Shown here: positions 24,677-33,510 of the stretch, piece after piece
How positions within the stretch are numbered: position 1 is the stretch's first letter
Layout: the number at the start of each line of letters is the position of its first letter
Assembly (NCBI RefSeq): GCF_021028955.1
Contig: NZ_JAIWPE010000012.1
Span: 1 to 52,705 of the forward strand
Source of the DNA: Salipaludibacillus sp. CUR1
GTDB taxonomy: Bacteria > Bacillota > Bacilli > Bacillales > Salisediminibacteriaceae
Direction of reading: 5' to 3'
DNA length: 52,705 nucleotides
Notes under the pieces: generated by a model
The model's input: the letters and a program-made list of their open reading frames with translations, nothing else
What the model was told of the DNA's origin: nothing
Database searches by the model: none
Program-made: the position numbers and the translations under genes

Positions 24677-25168
24677 TTATGAAATCAATTTTATAAGCCG
24701 GCTGAACCTGTATATGATATATCCTGCGAGTCCGCCGAGTGTATTTAAAATTACATCATCTATATTTGCCACACGGTACGTGAAAATAAACTGGAGAATC
24801 TCTATTGTGACTGACAGCAGCATCGCTGTTAAAACAGTCAGTAACCCGACTAATATGCTATGGGTGCCAAGAATTCTTTTAGCCAGATAAGGAAACAAAA
24901 TACCGAACGGTACAAACAATAAAACATTCCCGGCTAAAATTCTTAAAGGACCTGTCATATCCGGACTGTAAACAGCTATCCGGTAAATGCTTAAAAAAGG
25001 TTCAAGATTATAGTTTCTCCCACCCGGGCCAACCGGTCCATAAGATGAGCCATAGTTCCAGGCGAACAGGGTGACATAAAAGACACCCGCCAGATAGATG
25101 ATGAACACGGCGGCTATCAGCCAGGTGGCAGGTATGATTATCGCTTTCTTTTTACGGTTGCTTTTCAA
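24677..25168 (-). CDS. VanZ family membrane protein
   Basis: A 163-residue membrane protein with four or five helices. The VanZ-like core has NLEPFLSIYRI, GNVLLFVPFGILFPYL, VTIEILQFIFTYRVANIDDVILNTLGGLAGY; the key residues are ExxQF and R-x-ANxDDVxLNTxGGxxG. VanZ proteins contribute to teicoplanin tolerance in some hosts, but most chromosomal members have no proven role. The start is TTG 25168, 6 bases after GGAGGCAG. Confidence 0.9.
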   Translation of the reverse strand: MKSNRKKKAIIIPATWLIAAVFIIYLAGVFYVTLFAWNYGSSYGPVGPGGRNYNLEPFLSIYRIAVYSPDMTGPLRILAGNVLLFVPFGILFPYLAKRILGTHSILVGLLTVLTAMLLSVTIEILQFIFTYRVANIDDVILNTLGGLAGYIIYRFSRLIKLIS

Positions 25169-25319
25169 CGGCTGCCTCCTTATTCAAAATCTGTCCATTA
25201 TATTATTATGGGATGTCCAGCCAAAATTGACAAGGAATTTAACTGATGAAAGCGCGAATTAAATTGAAGCAGGCAGGTATTTTAAACATAAACTGGAGCT
25301 CCCCCCTCTATTTAATAAA

Positions 25320-25359
25320 TAAAAAAAGTTTCGAATATCGCATCACGATAATCGAAACC
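25320..25359 (-). terminator. Terminator of the FbpB-like/sspN unit
   Basis: On the minus strand GTTTCGA-TT-ATCG-loop-CGAT-AT-TCGAAAC is followed by TTTTTTT. It lies 31 bases after the sspN stop. Confidence 0.87.
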
Positions 25360-25389
25360 TTTTTCTTTATAATGGAGCATTCAGCCTCA

Positions 25390-25533
25390 TTATTTCCCCT
25401 TATCCGGCACATAATCCGGCTGTTCGGATCCTTTAGTATTCATTTTTTTACCTTTGTTTGAATCACTTTCTCTTGGCTGAGTCCCTAAATGGTCCGGACG
25501 GAACTGTTCAGTTACATTTCCTTTTTTACTCAC
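25390..25533 (-). CDS. sspN: Acid-soluble spore protein N
   Basis: A 47-residue spore-core protein. The core FRPDHLGTQPRESDSNKGKKM, quoted by its key pattern PxHLGTxPxxxxxNKGxKM, is the SspN family signature, and the length equals B. subtilis SspN (48). The start is GTG 25533, preceded by AAGGAGGTGG with 7-base spacing. In B. subtilis sspN is paired with tlp; here tlp is 5 kb away. Forespore-specific expression is expected from the family. Confidence 0.85.
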   Translation of the reverse strand: MSKKGNVTEQFRPDHLGTQPRESDSNKGKKMNTKGSEQPDYVPDKGK

Positions 25534-25556
25534 GGAGCCACCTCCTTATATCAGGA

Positions 25557-25691
25557 TTAACTTCCTAGACGCTTTACATGGCGCTTGTCTATTCGTTCCT
25601 CGATAAGTTCAAGCTGCTTTGCATCTTCCATAATAGATTGCAGGTTCTTTTTATAGAGCTCTTCAAACCTCTCTTTGGATCTTTTGCCCAT
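25557..25691 (-). CDS. FbpB-family small basic protein
   Basis: A 44-residue basic, helical protein starting MGKRSKERFEELYKKNLQSI, with ELIEERIDKRHVKRL. It fits the Fur-regulated FbpB family (PF13040), whose B. subtilis member helps the iron-sparing response, probably with a small RNA. AAAGGAGG lies 8 bases before ATG 25691. The upstream AT-rich region has no convincing Fur box, so iron control is not shown. Close to sspN (23 bases) but a separate role is likely. Confidence 0.72.
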   Translation of the reverse strand: MGKRSKERFEELYKKNLQSIMEDAKQLELIEERIDKRHVKRLGS

Positions 25692-25750
25692 ATTAATGGC
25701 CTCCTTTAACGTAATTACCATCAGTATAGGAATTATCTGACAATTTTATA

Positions 25751-26470
25751 CTATGATGAAGAGCCTGTTCCTTTTTCACTAAGGTAAATGGCTCCTGTTT
25801 CATCCATTGTCATAAGAAACACCTCTTTTACATTTTTGAAACCGTAATTTTCAATTTGTCTGTTTACCCAGTCCATTGTAACAACTTTATCGATGTTCGC
25901 TTTAATATACCTGCCATCCTGGACAAGGACTGTCGGGTATCCTTTTTCAAGCGGTTTCTGTCCCATATCCTCAGGCGTTAACGAATCATAAGGCGTTTTT
26001 TTAATTACACTAATTTGTCCGTTTGATTCCAATACCGCATAATCTACTTCATTCAGATCACTCGCACTGTTCAACCTTAAATCCATTAAAAGTGATTCTA
26101 CCGTAACCTTTGTTTTAGCCATCTGGTCGTGAAGAATCTTTCCTTTTTCGACTAAAATAATCGGTTCGTCTTCAATTACTCTTCGGAATCTCGGCATCTT
26201 TAAAGCAATATAAGACAAGAACAAATGGATTCCTCCAATTAAAGCGGCAGCCGATAACGGTCCTGATAATGCAAGTTCACCATCGGAAAGAGGTTCCCCG
26301 ACGACATCCCCGATGATGACACCGAAAAGGAAGTCGATAGGATGCATTGTCGTCATTGAACGCTGTCCCAAAACTTTAATAAGCACAAAAACGTACACAT
26401 AAACAATCGAGGCCCGGATTAAAAAACCGTAGATCGGTAAATCTTCTGCTCCTTGCCAAAAGTCAGCCAT
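25751..26470 (-). CDS. DUF421 membrane protein (YetF/YcaP family)
   Basis: A 239-residue membrane protein with three N-terminal helices (about 15-90) and two cytoplasmic YetF-type domains. Signatures are RASIVYVYVFVLIKVLGQRSM, read by VLIKVLGQR-x-M, and IEDEPIILVEKGKI and YPTVLVQDGRY. Germination and spore-coat associated Bacillus members exist (YetF, YkjA, YrbG), but the biochemical role is unknown. ATG 26470 is preferred (AGGTG 6 bases upstream) over a GTG three codons earlier. Confidence 0.88.
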   Translation of the reverse strand: MADFWQGAEDLPIYGFLIRASIVYVYVFVLIKVLGQRSMTTMHPIDFLFGVIIGDVVGEPLSDGELALSGPLSAAALIGGIHLFLSYIALKMPRFRRVIEDEPIILVEKGKILHDQMAKTKVTVESLLMDLRLNSASDLNEVDYAVLESNGQISVIKKTPYDSLTPEDMGQKPLEKGYPTVLVQDGRYIKANIDKVVTMDWVNRQIENYGFKNVKEVFLMTMDETGAIYLSEKGTGSSS

Positions 26471-26540
26471 CTGTTTCACCTGCTTAATTTCATCATTTCC
26501 AAATTAGTATGGCTCTCTAAACGTTTTGTATTCAACCATA

Positions 26541-26577
26541 CAAAATAAAAGCACTACGGCGGAAAACCGTAGTGCTT
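26541..26577 (-). terminator. Terminator of the NlpC/P60 gene
   Basis: AAGCACTACGG/CCGTAGTGCTT (26549-26559 and 26567-26577) with a 7-base loop, followed on the minus strand by TTATTTTG. Confidence 0.88.
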
Positions 26578-26595
26578 CGTATATTTCAGAGGCTA

Positions 26596-27282
26596 TTATA
26601 ATCTTTTAGCTCCCATATATGCGTTGCTCCAGTAGGAATTATTCATACTTGAGATCGTCACTCCTGTAGAAGAGCCTGCGTGGATGAACTGGTTGTTTCC
26701 AAGGTAGATACCTGCGTGGGAAGGGCCAGTTCTTGTTTCAAAAAACACGATATCGCCAGTCCGCGGGCTTGATACTGAAGTTCCAGCACTCCACATTTGT
26801 GAGACCGTACGCGGTATACTTTGACCGTTTTGGGCGAAAGTGTACTGTATGAATCCGCTGCAGTCAAAACCGCTTGGGCTCGTTCCTCCCCATACATAAG
26901 AGGTTCCTACTAAGCTTCTGGCTGTTGAAATAATACCGCTGGAACTGCTGTTACTTACTGTTGTTGCTGTTTGTGTTGCTGTTGATGACCCTGAAGAGCT
27001 GTTAGAAAGACCTAACGATCCAAGGGTAGCTGGTCCTGCTGTGCCATAAAAGTTTCCTGCCGGGCTGGAAATGCTGTTTGCCCGCTGGTGTGACTTGACT
27101 GCATTTAGTGTCTGTGGACCAAAGATTCCATCGACTGCTATATTTTTACCATTATCGTTCAATGCTGATTGAAGTTCTCTTACGTCGTTTCCTCTGTCAC
27201 CCATATTTAATGAAGCTTCCGATATTGAAGGCACAGCTAAAAGTGCACCTGCTAAAGTTACGCTCATGATGAATTTTTTCAT
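26596..27282 (-). CDS. Secreted NlpC/P60 peptidoglycan endopeptidase with a PG_binding_1 domain
   Basis: An extracellular cell-wall hydrolase of 228 residues that cuts peptide stems of peptidoglycan. The signal peptide is residues 1-24 (cut after SEA). A PG_binding_1 domain follows (about 25-75, GDRGNDVRELQSALND, VDGIFGPQT), then a Ser/Thr-rich linker. The NlpC/P60 domain (about 115-228) has the catalytic Cys in FDCSGF, His in PSHAGIYLG and third residue His in QFIHAGSS. ATG 27282 is chosen, behind GAGAAAGAA; an in-frame GTG five codons up is less likely. It is monocistronic with a long AT-rich upstream region. Confidence 0.93.
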   Translation of the reverse strand: MKKFIMSVTLAGALLAVPSISEASLNMGDRGNDVRELQSALNDNGKNIAVDGIFGPQTLNAVKSHQRANSISSPAGNFYGTAGPATLGSLGLSNSSSGSSTATQTATTVSNSSSSGIISTARSLVGTSYVWGGTSPSGFDCSGFIQYTFAQNGQSIPRTVSQMWSAGTSVSSPRTGDIVFFETRTGPSHAGIYLGNNQFIHAGSSTGVTISSMNNSYWSNAYMGAKRL

Positions 27283-27832
27283 TTCTTTCTCTCCCACTTT
27301 CTCATTAAGATATTTTTTATATAAGTTCTATTAAGTTTTGAAAATAGTTTTATGCTGCATCGTGCTTGTCCCTTGCAACAAGATTAATACTACAACCAAA
27401 AATGTACAAATTAAACCCTTTTTTGCCAAATGTCAACGAACTTAAAAGAACCTGTAACTTAACTGAAATATTGTTTGGTATAAATGGATTATATTTCCTT
27501 TTAATAGTAACTAAAGTCCTTTTAAAAAATACAAAATTTGGCTATATTTCCATCCTCATTCTATTTCTAAGCCCACAGCAACAAAAAATGTGAGGAAATC
27601 GTGAAGTTAAGTGACTCTATCAGCTCACAATAAGACATATGGCTTAATTAATTGGTTTTAAAAGTGAAAAAATAAAATTAATTTAAATTTGTCCCGGGAT
27701 ATTTCACACTTAAACCAGTTTACTTTTAGCTTCCTTTAGATTTCTTTTGGAACTGAAAACTATGTTTTCAGCCAACTGTTACCACTGTCTTCACAGATCG
27801 GCATTTAAATTAAACAGACATGTCTGGTAAAC
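27283..27832. other. AT-rich intergenic region with no gene seen
   Basis: About 550 bases between the NlpC/P60 gene and aconitase. A plus-strand frame at 27366-27593 (75 codons) has no ribosome site and unnatural composition, so I do not call it. A 15-base string shared with 13119-13133 lies at 27448-27462. The promoter of the hydrolase gene must be here but I could not place it with confidence. Confidence 0.5.
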
Positions 27833-27863
27833 AAAAAAAGGTGCCCTAAGAAAGGCACCTTTT
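27833..27863. terminator. Terminator of the aconitase gene
   Basis: AAAAGGTGCC/GGCACCTTTT with an 8-base loop; on the minus strand it ends in TTTTTTTG. It lies 17 bases after the aconitase stop. Confidence 0.88.
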
Positions 27864-27879
27864 GTAATCTTGTAATCTT

Positions 27880-30600
27880 TTATTTTGCAGCAAGTGTGTT
27901 ACGAAGAACCATTGGCAGGATACCGCCATGACGGTAGTAGTCGATTTCCACTTCGCTGTCGAATCGGGCAAGAACTTCAAAAGTCGTTTCTTTACCTGAT
28001 TCAGCATCCTTAGCGACCACTTGCACGTGATCACGCGGCTGGATTTCATTAGTCACTTGCACTTCAAAGTGTTCTTTCCCGGTAAGCCCGAGAGTATCTG
28101 CGTTTTCCCCTTCTTTAAACTGAAGCGGAAGCACACCCATCAACACAAGATTGCTTCGGTGGATACGTTCGAAGCTTTCAGCAATGACTGTTTTAATACC
28201 TAATAAATTAGTTCCTTTAGCTGCCCAGTCACGGGAACTTCCCATACCATAATCTTTACCGGCAAGGACAATAAGTCCCGTGTCTTCTTCTTTGTATTTC
28301 ATACACGCATCATAAATCGCCATCACTTCGCCAGTCGGCCAGTAAGTCGTATAACCGCCTTCTGTCCCCGGAGCAAGCTGGTTTTTGATACGGATGTTGG
28401 CAAACGTTCCACGCATCATTACCTCGTGGTTACCGCGGCGGGAACCGTAAGAGTTAAATTCAGCTGGAGATAAGCCTTTTTCAATAAGGTATCTACCGGC
28501 CGGGCTGTCTTTCGCAATGGCACCAGCAGGTGAAATGTGGTCAGTTGTGACAGAGTCGCCAAACTTACCAACCGCTCTTAAGCCGTTAAGCTCTTTAACG
28601 TCTTCAGGTTCAGCTGACATATCTTCAAAGAACGGCGGGTTTTGTATATAAGTGGATTCAGGATCCCAGTTATACAAGTCACTTTCTGTCGTCTGAAGTT
28701 TGTTCCATTCTTCGTTGTCGTCAAACACCCGCTCATATTCTTTCTTGAACAGTTTAGGGTCCACCGCTTCTTCCATTGCTTTTTGGATTTCCGCGTTAGA
28801 CGGCCAGATGTCGGAGAAAAAGACGTCATTTCCATCAGCATCTTTGCCGATTGGCTCGTTTTGAAGGTCGATATCCACAGTTCCTGCTAATGCATAAGCG
28901 ACGACTAACGGCGGTGATGCCAGGTAGTTTGCTTTAACTAGTGGATGGATACGTCCTTCAAAGTTTCTGTTACCGCTCAATACAGAGGCAACGGTCAGAT
29001 CACTTTCTGAAATGCCTTTCTCGATCTCTTCAGGAAGAGGGCCGCTGTTACCGATACAGGTCGTACAGCCGTAACCTACGAGGTTGAACCCTAATTTATC
29101 AAGGTATGTCATTAATCCGGCGTTTTCAAGGTAGCCTGTTACAACCTTAGAACCGGGAGCTAAACTTGTTTTCACATAATCAGGCACGTCTAAGCCTTTT
29201 TCAACTGCATTTTTAGCAAGAAGGCCTGCACCAAGCATAACGTGCGGGTTTGACGTATTCGTACAGCTTGTAATCGCAGCGATGGCAACAGCACCTGTTT
29301 TAAGAGTGGAAGAATTTCCGTTTGGATGCACAACAGTTGTTTCTTTGGAAATTTCCTCAGGAGACAAGCCAAAGCCCTGGTTTCCAACAGGAGCTGTTAA
29401 CGCTTCTTCCCACTTCTCTTTCATTTTTGATAAAGGAATAAGATCCTGTGGACGCTTAGGACCTGACAAGTTCGGCTCAATGGATCCGAGGTCGATTTCC
29501 ACTACGGTCGTAAATTCAGGATCATCCTGTCCTGGTGTATAGAACATGCCGTTTGCTTTCGTATATTTTTCTACTAATTCTACAAGTTCTTCACTTCTGC
29601 CGGTAAAACGGAGATAGTTCAGTGTTTCGTCATCGACAGGGAAAAATCCGCAAGTGGCGCCGTATTCAGGAGCCATATTGGAAATTGTCGCACGGTCAGC
29701 AAGCGTCATATCAGCGAGGCCGCTGCCGAAGAATTCAACAAACTTCCCTACCACTTTTTTCTCACGTAAAACCTGAGTCACTTTTAGTGCAAGGTCAGTC
29801 GCAGTCGCGCCCTCAGGCATAGCACCGTTAAGCTTACACCCGACAACTTCAGGCACAGGAAAATAAGACGGCTGCTGAAGCATACCAGCTTCGGCTTCAA
29901 TACCGCCGACACCCCAGCCTAATACACCGAGGCCGTTTATCATTGTTGTATGGGAGTCAGTACCGACAAGAGAATCAGGAAAAGCAATTTTTTCCCCATT
30001 AGTCTCTGATTCCTGTACGACATTTGCTAAGTACTCAAGGTTTACCTGGTGTACTATCCCTGTTGCAGGCGGAACAGCCCGGTAATTATCAAGAGATTTC
30101 TGAGCCCAGTTTAAGAATTTATATCGTTCTTCGTTTCTTTTAAATTCAAGCTCCATATTTCGCATAAGCGAGTTGGCTTTACCAAAATCGTCAACCTGCA
30201 CAGAGTGGTCAACAACCAGGTCTACAGGAATAGCCGGGTTGATTTCTTTAGGGTCTCCGCCCATGTCAGCCATGGCTTTACGAAGAGAGGCAAGATCCAC
30301 AACAGCAGGAACGCCTGTAAAGTCCTGTAAGATTACCCGGGAAGGCTTAAATGGAACATCCACATGTTTTACTTGGTCCGTACCCCATTTAGCTAAATTC
30401 TCCACATGTTCTTCTTTAATGACACGCCCGTCATATTGTCTCAGGACGGACTCAAGAAGCACCTTAATGGAGTATGGAAGATTGGCAACGGTTCCAACTC
30501 CCGCATCTTCAATCGCTTTCAAGTCGTAATAATGATACGTTTCGCCATTTGCTTCAAAGGTTTTCTTTGAATTATACAATGCTTTATTTTCGTTTGACAT
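27880..30600 (-). CDS. citB: Aconitate hydratase (aconitase A)
   Basis: Converts citrate to isocitrate in the citric acid cycle; the iron-free form of the Bacillus enzyme also binds RNA. At 906 residues it has full AcnA length. The three 4Fe-4S ligands are Cys in [11 protein letters not shown] and the pair in [14 protein letters not shown]. Other active-site blocks are [26 protein letters not shown] (by key residues DSHT and GVGGxEAE), [15 protein letters not shown] and [21 protein letters not shown] precedes ATG 30600. It is monocistronic and next to sspP, as in B. subtilis. Confidence 0.97.
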   Translation of the reverse strand: MSNENKALYNSKKTFEANGETYHYYDLKAIEDAGVGTVANLPYSIKVLLESVLRQYDGRVIKEEHVENLAKWGTDQVKHVDVPFKPSRVILQDFTGVPAVVDLASLRKAMADMGGDPKEINPAIPVDLVVDHSVQVDDFGKANSLMRNMELEFKRNEERYKFLNWAQKSLDNYRAVPPATGIVHQVNLEYLANVVQESETNGEKIAFPDSLVGTDSHTTMINGLGVLGWGVGGIEAEAGMLQQPSYFPVPEVVGCKLNGAMPEGATATDLALKVTQVLREKKVVGKFVEFFGSGLADMTLADRATISNMAPEYGATCGFFPVDDETLNYLRFTGRSEELVELVEKYTKANGMFYTPGQDDPEFTTVVEIDLGSIEPNLSGPKRPQDLIPLSKMKEKWEEALTAPVGNQGFGLSPEEISKETTVVHPNGNSSTLKTGAVAIAAITSCTNTSNPHVMLGAGLLAKNAVEKGLDVPDYVKTSLAPGSKVVTGYLENAGLMTYLDKLGFNLVGYGCTTCIGNSGPLPEEIEKGISESDLTVASVLSGNRNFEGRIHPLVKANYLASPPLVVAYALAGTVDIDLQNEPIGKDADGNDVFFSDIWPSNAEIQKAMEEAVDPKLFKKEYERVFDDNEEWNKLQTTESDLYNWDPESTYIQNPPFFEDMSAEPEDVKELNGLRAVGKFGDSVTTDHISPAGAIAKDSPAGRYLIEKGLSPAEFNSYGSRRGNHEVMMRGTFANIRIKNQLAPGTEGGYTTYWPTGEVMAIYDACMKYKEEDTGLIVLAGKDYGMGSSRDWAAKGTNLLGIKTVIAESFERIHRSNLVLMGVLPLQFKEGENADTLGLTGKEHFEVQVTNEIQPRDHVQVVAKDAESGKETTFEVLARFDSEVEIDYYRHGGILPMVLRNTLAAK

Positions 30601-30852
30601 ATGTATTTCCCTCCTTCACGTACTATCATATAACACATTTTCATAATTGTCTAAAACCTTTTTTCGAAAATTTGTCATATTTTCATTTTCTCACTATAGC
30701 AATAAGTATGAAGCCCTTCCCATTAACCAGTCAAATCATATCCCTTAAAAAAAATTGACAGAGCTCTTTTCAGAGTTATTGTTATAGCTGGAAATTATTA
30801 AAAAATGAGCATGGCAGATGGGGTTCAAAGGATTCCATTTCTGCACCATAAC
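30601..30852. other. Aconitase upstream region
   Basis: About 250 AT-rich bases without a gene. On the minus strand bases 30672-30658 read AATTTTCGAAAAAAG, which keeps 11 of 15 positions of the CodY consensus. citB is controlled by CodY and CcpC in B. subtilis, so this is reasonable but weak. No clear CcpC dyad was found. Confidence 0.35.
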
Positions 30853-30881
30853 AAAAGGCCTGACTCAAGATGGTCAGGCCA
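30853..30881 (-). terminator. Terminator of the DUF2524-like gene
   Basis: GGCCTGAC/GTCAGGCC (30857-30864 and 30873-30880) with an 8-base loop; the minus-strand side ends in TTTTG. It lies 20 bases after the stop at 30900. Confidence 0.85.
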
Positions 30882-30899
30882 ATTAAACATGAATGACGG

Positions 30900-31154
30900 T
30901 TATTGCATTAAATCCTGTTTCAGCCGCTCGAGTGTTTGTGAATAAAGGTCAAGCTGCTGTCTTTGATGTTCAGAAGCTGTGGTATAAGCTTTGCTGATAA
31001 TCTGGGAAGCTTTATTCAGTTCCTCTTCGGCAAGCCTTGTCTGGTGCCCATAGTCAGGGGAACCGGGGTCGATTTGGCTGAAGGATTCTTCCATGTGGAC
31101 ATAAGCCTGCTGAGCCGCTTCAAAAGCCTGCCGTTTATTTTTTTCATAAGGCAT
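30900..31154 (-). CDS. Small helical protein, possibly DUF2524 (YtzC-like)
   Basis: An 84-residue, Gln/Glu-rich helical protein without signal or membrane segment. The arrangement of two amphipathic helices (AAQQAYVHMEESFSQ and EELNKASQIISKAYT) and the end QRQQLDLYSQTLERLKQDLMQ resemble the YtzC/DUF2524 family as I remember it, but similarity is weak. AAAAGGAG precedes ATG 31154. It has its own terminator. Function unknown. Confidence 0.6.
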   Translation of the reverse strand: MPYEKNKRQAFEAAQQAYVHMEESFSQIDPGSPDYGHQTRLAEEELNKASQIISKAYTTASEHQRQQLDLYSQTLERLKQDLMQ

Positions 31155-31267
31155 ACGGAACCAACTCCTTTTTTAAAATACCTTCAGCTATAGTATGTTT
31201 CAAGCGAGGGTGAGTATGCTAAAAACAGAAAGCAATCCTTATCATCTTTTCGGAGGAGGTCTATGAC

Positions 31268-31408
31268 ATGGAGAAAAATACATTTAAAAAACAGAGACGG
31301 TCAAACCCCAAAGCTGCCGAGAACCATACGACACAGCCTGCACCTTTAAAAGGCTCCCATAAGACTAAAAAGAAAAATCAGGTCTCACAAACAAATGGAG
31401 AAGGCTGA
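31268..31408 (+). CDS. sspP: Small acid-soluble spore protein P
   Basis: A 46-residue basic spore protein. The block QPAPLKGSHKTKKKNQ matches the SspP signature (QPEPLSGSxKVKNRNH in B. subtilis, as I recall it). The start is ATG 31268, with GGAGGAGG 8 bases upstream; an ATG five bases earlier is in another frame. The order relative to aconitase matches B. subtilis, although sspO is not found here. Its last five codons form one arm of a hairpin shared with selA (31394-31424). Confidence 0.83.
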   Translation: MEKNTFKKQRRSNPKAAENHTTQPAPLKGSHKTKKKNQVSQTNGEG

Positions 31409-31424
31409 GTCAGCCTTCTCCATT
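31394..31424. terminator. Hairpin inside both convergent genes sspP and selA
   Basis: Two 15-base arms (31394-31408 and 31410-31424) are perfect inverts around a single central G. The left arm is the end of sspP including its stop; the right arm is the end of selA including its stop. The minus-strand side continues into TTTGTTTG, so it can end selA transcription. The plus-strand side has no T-run. Confidence 0.7.
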
Positions 31425-32840
31425 GACGTTATCCAGTGCGAGTATTTTATTTTTAACAACTAAAAGATCCTCTTCATCCAGTGTCCGGAAATCAATAAAC
31501 AGCCGGTCTTCAGTCACACGGCAAATGACAGGAATATCTCCTTTTCTGAAAAAGCGCTCACACGCATTTGCAGACATTCCTTCTTTAGTCAGGGCGATTC
31601 CGCATGTCGGCAGTTCTTCAAGAGGCATCGTTCCCCCGCCTACTTTAGACGTTTCTTCTTCAACCGACAGACTGACTGAACGCAGGCTGCCTTGCAATTC
31701 GTTGAAAGTATATTGGGCCGTTTCCCTAATTTGTTCCCGGGATTTTAAAATATCTCTCACTGTCGGATTGTCGTTTAATTCGTTTTCACGGTATACATAA
31801 TCAAACAGTGTGGCTTCAAGTGCGGCCAGCGTCATTTTATCCACTCGGAGTACCCGGGCCAGCGGATGTTTTTTCAGTTTATCGATCAGTGTCTTCCTCC
31901 CTGCGATCACTCCGGCCTGGGGCCCGCCCAGCAGCTTGTCCCCGCTGAATGAAATAAGATCAGCCCCGTCTTTCAAGGCCTGTTTTACTAAAGGCTCATC
32001 GCCAATTCCTTTATTTTTAAACGGATACAGCGACCCGCTGCCGAGATCTTCATAAACGATAGGAGCCTCTTCTAATGATGAGGAAGAAACAATCTCTTTC
32101 AGCTCTTTCACAGGCACTTCTTCAGTAAACCCGACTGTTTTAAAATTGCTCGTATGTACTTTCATGACCATAGCTGTTTTATCTGAAAGGGCCTCTTCAT
32201 AATCGGAAGGATGTGTTTTGTTGGTGGTCCCCACTTCGACAAGCTTTGCTCCGCTTTCTTCCATTATAGTAGACACTCTGAAAGAGCCGCCAATTTCGAC
32301 TAATTCACCTCGCGAAACAATCACTTCAGCCCCCTCGGCAAAAGCCCTTAAAATAAAATATACAGCAGCAGCGTTGTTATTAACGACCATGGCTGCTTCA
32401 GCCCCCGAGGCTTTAGCCAGTAAATCCTGGATAATCGAATGCCGTGATCCTCTTCGTCCTGATTCCAAGTCATATTCCAGATTGGAATAATGGGTGGCGC
32501 TTTTCACAACCTGGGCTGCTGCACGCTCACTAAGGCGGGCCCGTCCTAAGTTCGTATGGAGGACTGTTCCAGTCGCATTCACGACATGCCTTAAGTTATA
32601 CGGCGAAAAATCACGGCACCGCCGTGTAAGTCTTTCTAAAATTTGAGACGTAAGCTGGGGCCTTGTTAAGCTATCATTGGACGTCTTTTTTTCAGCAATG
32701 AGCTCCCTCTCGTAATCGACCTCCTCCTGTAGCCAGTCTTTAAACAGTTTTTCCGGAACTTTCCATATGTCTATCAGCTCTTGCGCTTCGGATGAGGCGA
32801 GCACCTCATGGACCGGCGGAAGCAGTTGGTATGGATTCAT
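31410..32840 (-). CDS. selA: L-seryl-tRNA(Sec) selenium transferase
   Basis: Converts Ser-tRNA(Sec) to Sec-tRNA(Sec) using selenophosphate. A 476-residue PLP enzyme. The N-terminal tRNA-binding part (1-80) has the usual form. The catalytic core shows NATGTVLHTNLGRARLS, LEYDLESGRRGSRH, VNNNAAAVYFIL, YEDLGSGSLYPF and SFSGDKLLGGPQAG, with the PLP Lys at residue 302. This is full length and all key residues are present, so it looks functional. AGGAG precedes ATG 32840. Unlike the common selA-selB order, no selB follows; sspP is convergent instead. It serves the two selenoproteins encoded 0.7-1 kb away. Confidence 0.96.
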   Translation of the reverse strand: MNPYQLLPPVHEVLASSEAQELIDIWKVPEKLFKDWLQEEVDYERELIAEKKTSNDSLTRPQLTSQILERLTRRCRDFSPYNLRHVVNATGTVLHTNLGRARLSERAAAQVVKSATHYSNLEYDLESGRRGSRHSIIQDLLAKASGAEAAMVVNNNAAAVYFILRAFAEGAEVIVSRGELVEIGGSFRVSTIMEESGAKLVEVGTTNKTHPSDYEEALSDKTAMVMKVHTSNFKTVGFTEEVPVKELKEIVSSSSLEEAPIVYEDLGSGSLYPFKNKGIGDEPLVKQALKDGADLISFSGDKLLGGPQAGVIAGRKTLIDKLKKHPLARVLRVDKMTLAALEATLFDYVYRENELNDNPTVRDILKSREQIRETAQYTFNELQGSLRSVSLSVEEETSKVGGGTMPLEELPTCGIALTKEGMSANACERFFRKGDIPVICRVTEDRLFIDFRTLDEEDLLVVKNKILALDNVNGEG

Positions 32841-33092
32841 AATTAAAACTCCTCAGTTCATTATATTACCAGTTATAGCCCTTTCCTTCAGTGGTTAATC
32901 TAATTAGTGAAGAAGGTCACTGGCCTTTTTCAACGAAAGTGAATGAAAGCGGGATTCGTTTGATTGTCTTGAGGGGTGGTTCGCTTGTATAACTTATAAA
33001 AGCAACAGCATCGGCAAGGCTCGTATTAAACGTAAAAATGAGGTGTTTACAAAAGATAAACATCTACTTTGCCCCAGAACGTTCACTTTATA
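32841..33092. other. selA upstream region
   Basis: About 250 bases with no gene. I looked for tRNA-Sec (a TCA anticodon loop, a GGTTCGA T-loop, a 13-bp acceptor/T stack) on both strands and did not find one. Confidence 0.4.
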
Positions 33093-33120
33093 AAAAGGTG
33101 GTCTGAATAGACCACCTTTT
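33093..33120. terminator. Bidirectional terminator
   Basis: A perfect 12-bp stem AAAAGGTGGTCT/AGACCACCTTTT with loop GAAT. It lies 42 bases downstream of the small minus-strand gene at 33162. Confidence 0.9.
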
Positions 33121-33161
33121 CCATTTTCCACAGGGCCTGGAAGCCTTATGTAGAAACAGTT

Positions 33162-33299
33162 TTATTCACCTGTACCGAATCGATCTCTTTCACGTGCAAT
33201 TTCCTGCTGCTCTTTGTAATCCTTTGCAAAACCGGCAGCGTAAATAGCTACTCCGATACCTATGCCGATTCCAAGCCATTTCATAAACAATTTCAACAC
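33162..33299 (-). CDS. Small membrane protein, 45 residues
   Basis: The start is GTG 33299, behind GGGGAGAGGG. The product MLKLFMKWLGIGIGIGVAIY has one glycine-zipper-like helix, then a charged tail (FAKDYKEQQEIARERDRF). It is probably a single-pass membrane protein with a cytoplasmic tail. No family recognised. A strong terminator follows. It lies inside the selenium locus but nothing links it to selenium. Confidence 0.6.
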   Translation of the reverse strand: MLKLFMKWLGIGIGIGVAIYAAGFAKDYKEQQEIARERDRFGTGE

Positions 33300-33472
33300 A
33301 GTTCCCTCTCCCCTTTCAGTACAAACTTAACTTCGGTCCCTCGTCATTATTATACAAAAACAACGGATAGATTAAAACAAAAAATGAATAAATATGGCTG
33401 CGCTTACATAGGGGACGGCAGCTTCTTCATTGCAAACAGGAATATTTCAGGCTTCGGAGACAGGCTCGGAGC

Positions 33473-33498
33473 CAAAAAACACCGCTCATGGGCGGTGT
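33473..33498 (-). terminator. Terminator of the SelW-like gene
   Basis: ACACCGC/GCGGTGT (33479-33485 and 33492-33498), followed on the minus strand by TTTTTTGG. It lies 13 bases after the stop. Confidence 0.87.
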
Positions 33499-33510
33499 CA
33501 CAGAACTGAA

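Noticed and set aside
25692-25750. Fur box upstream of the FbpB-like gene
   Set aside because: Only scattered ATAAT-like matches; no 7-1-7 dyad.
27366-27593. 75-codon plus-strand frame between the NlpC/P60 gene and aconitase
   Set aside because: No ribosome site, Leu/Ile/Asn/Lys content expected of AT-rich non-coding DNA, no domain.
28578-30529. Several 60-120-codon frames on both strands inside aconitase
   Set aside because: They are shadows of a highly conserved 906-residue gene and have no ribosome sites.
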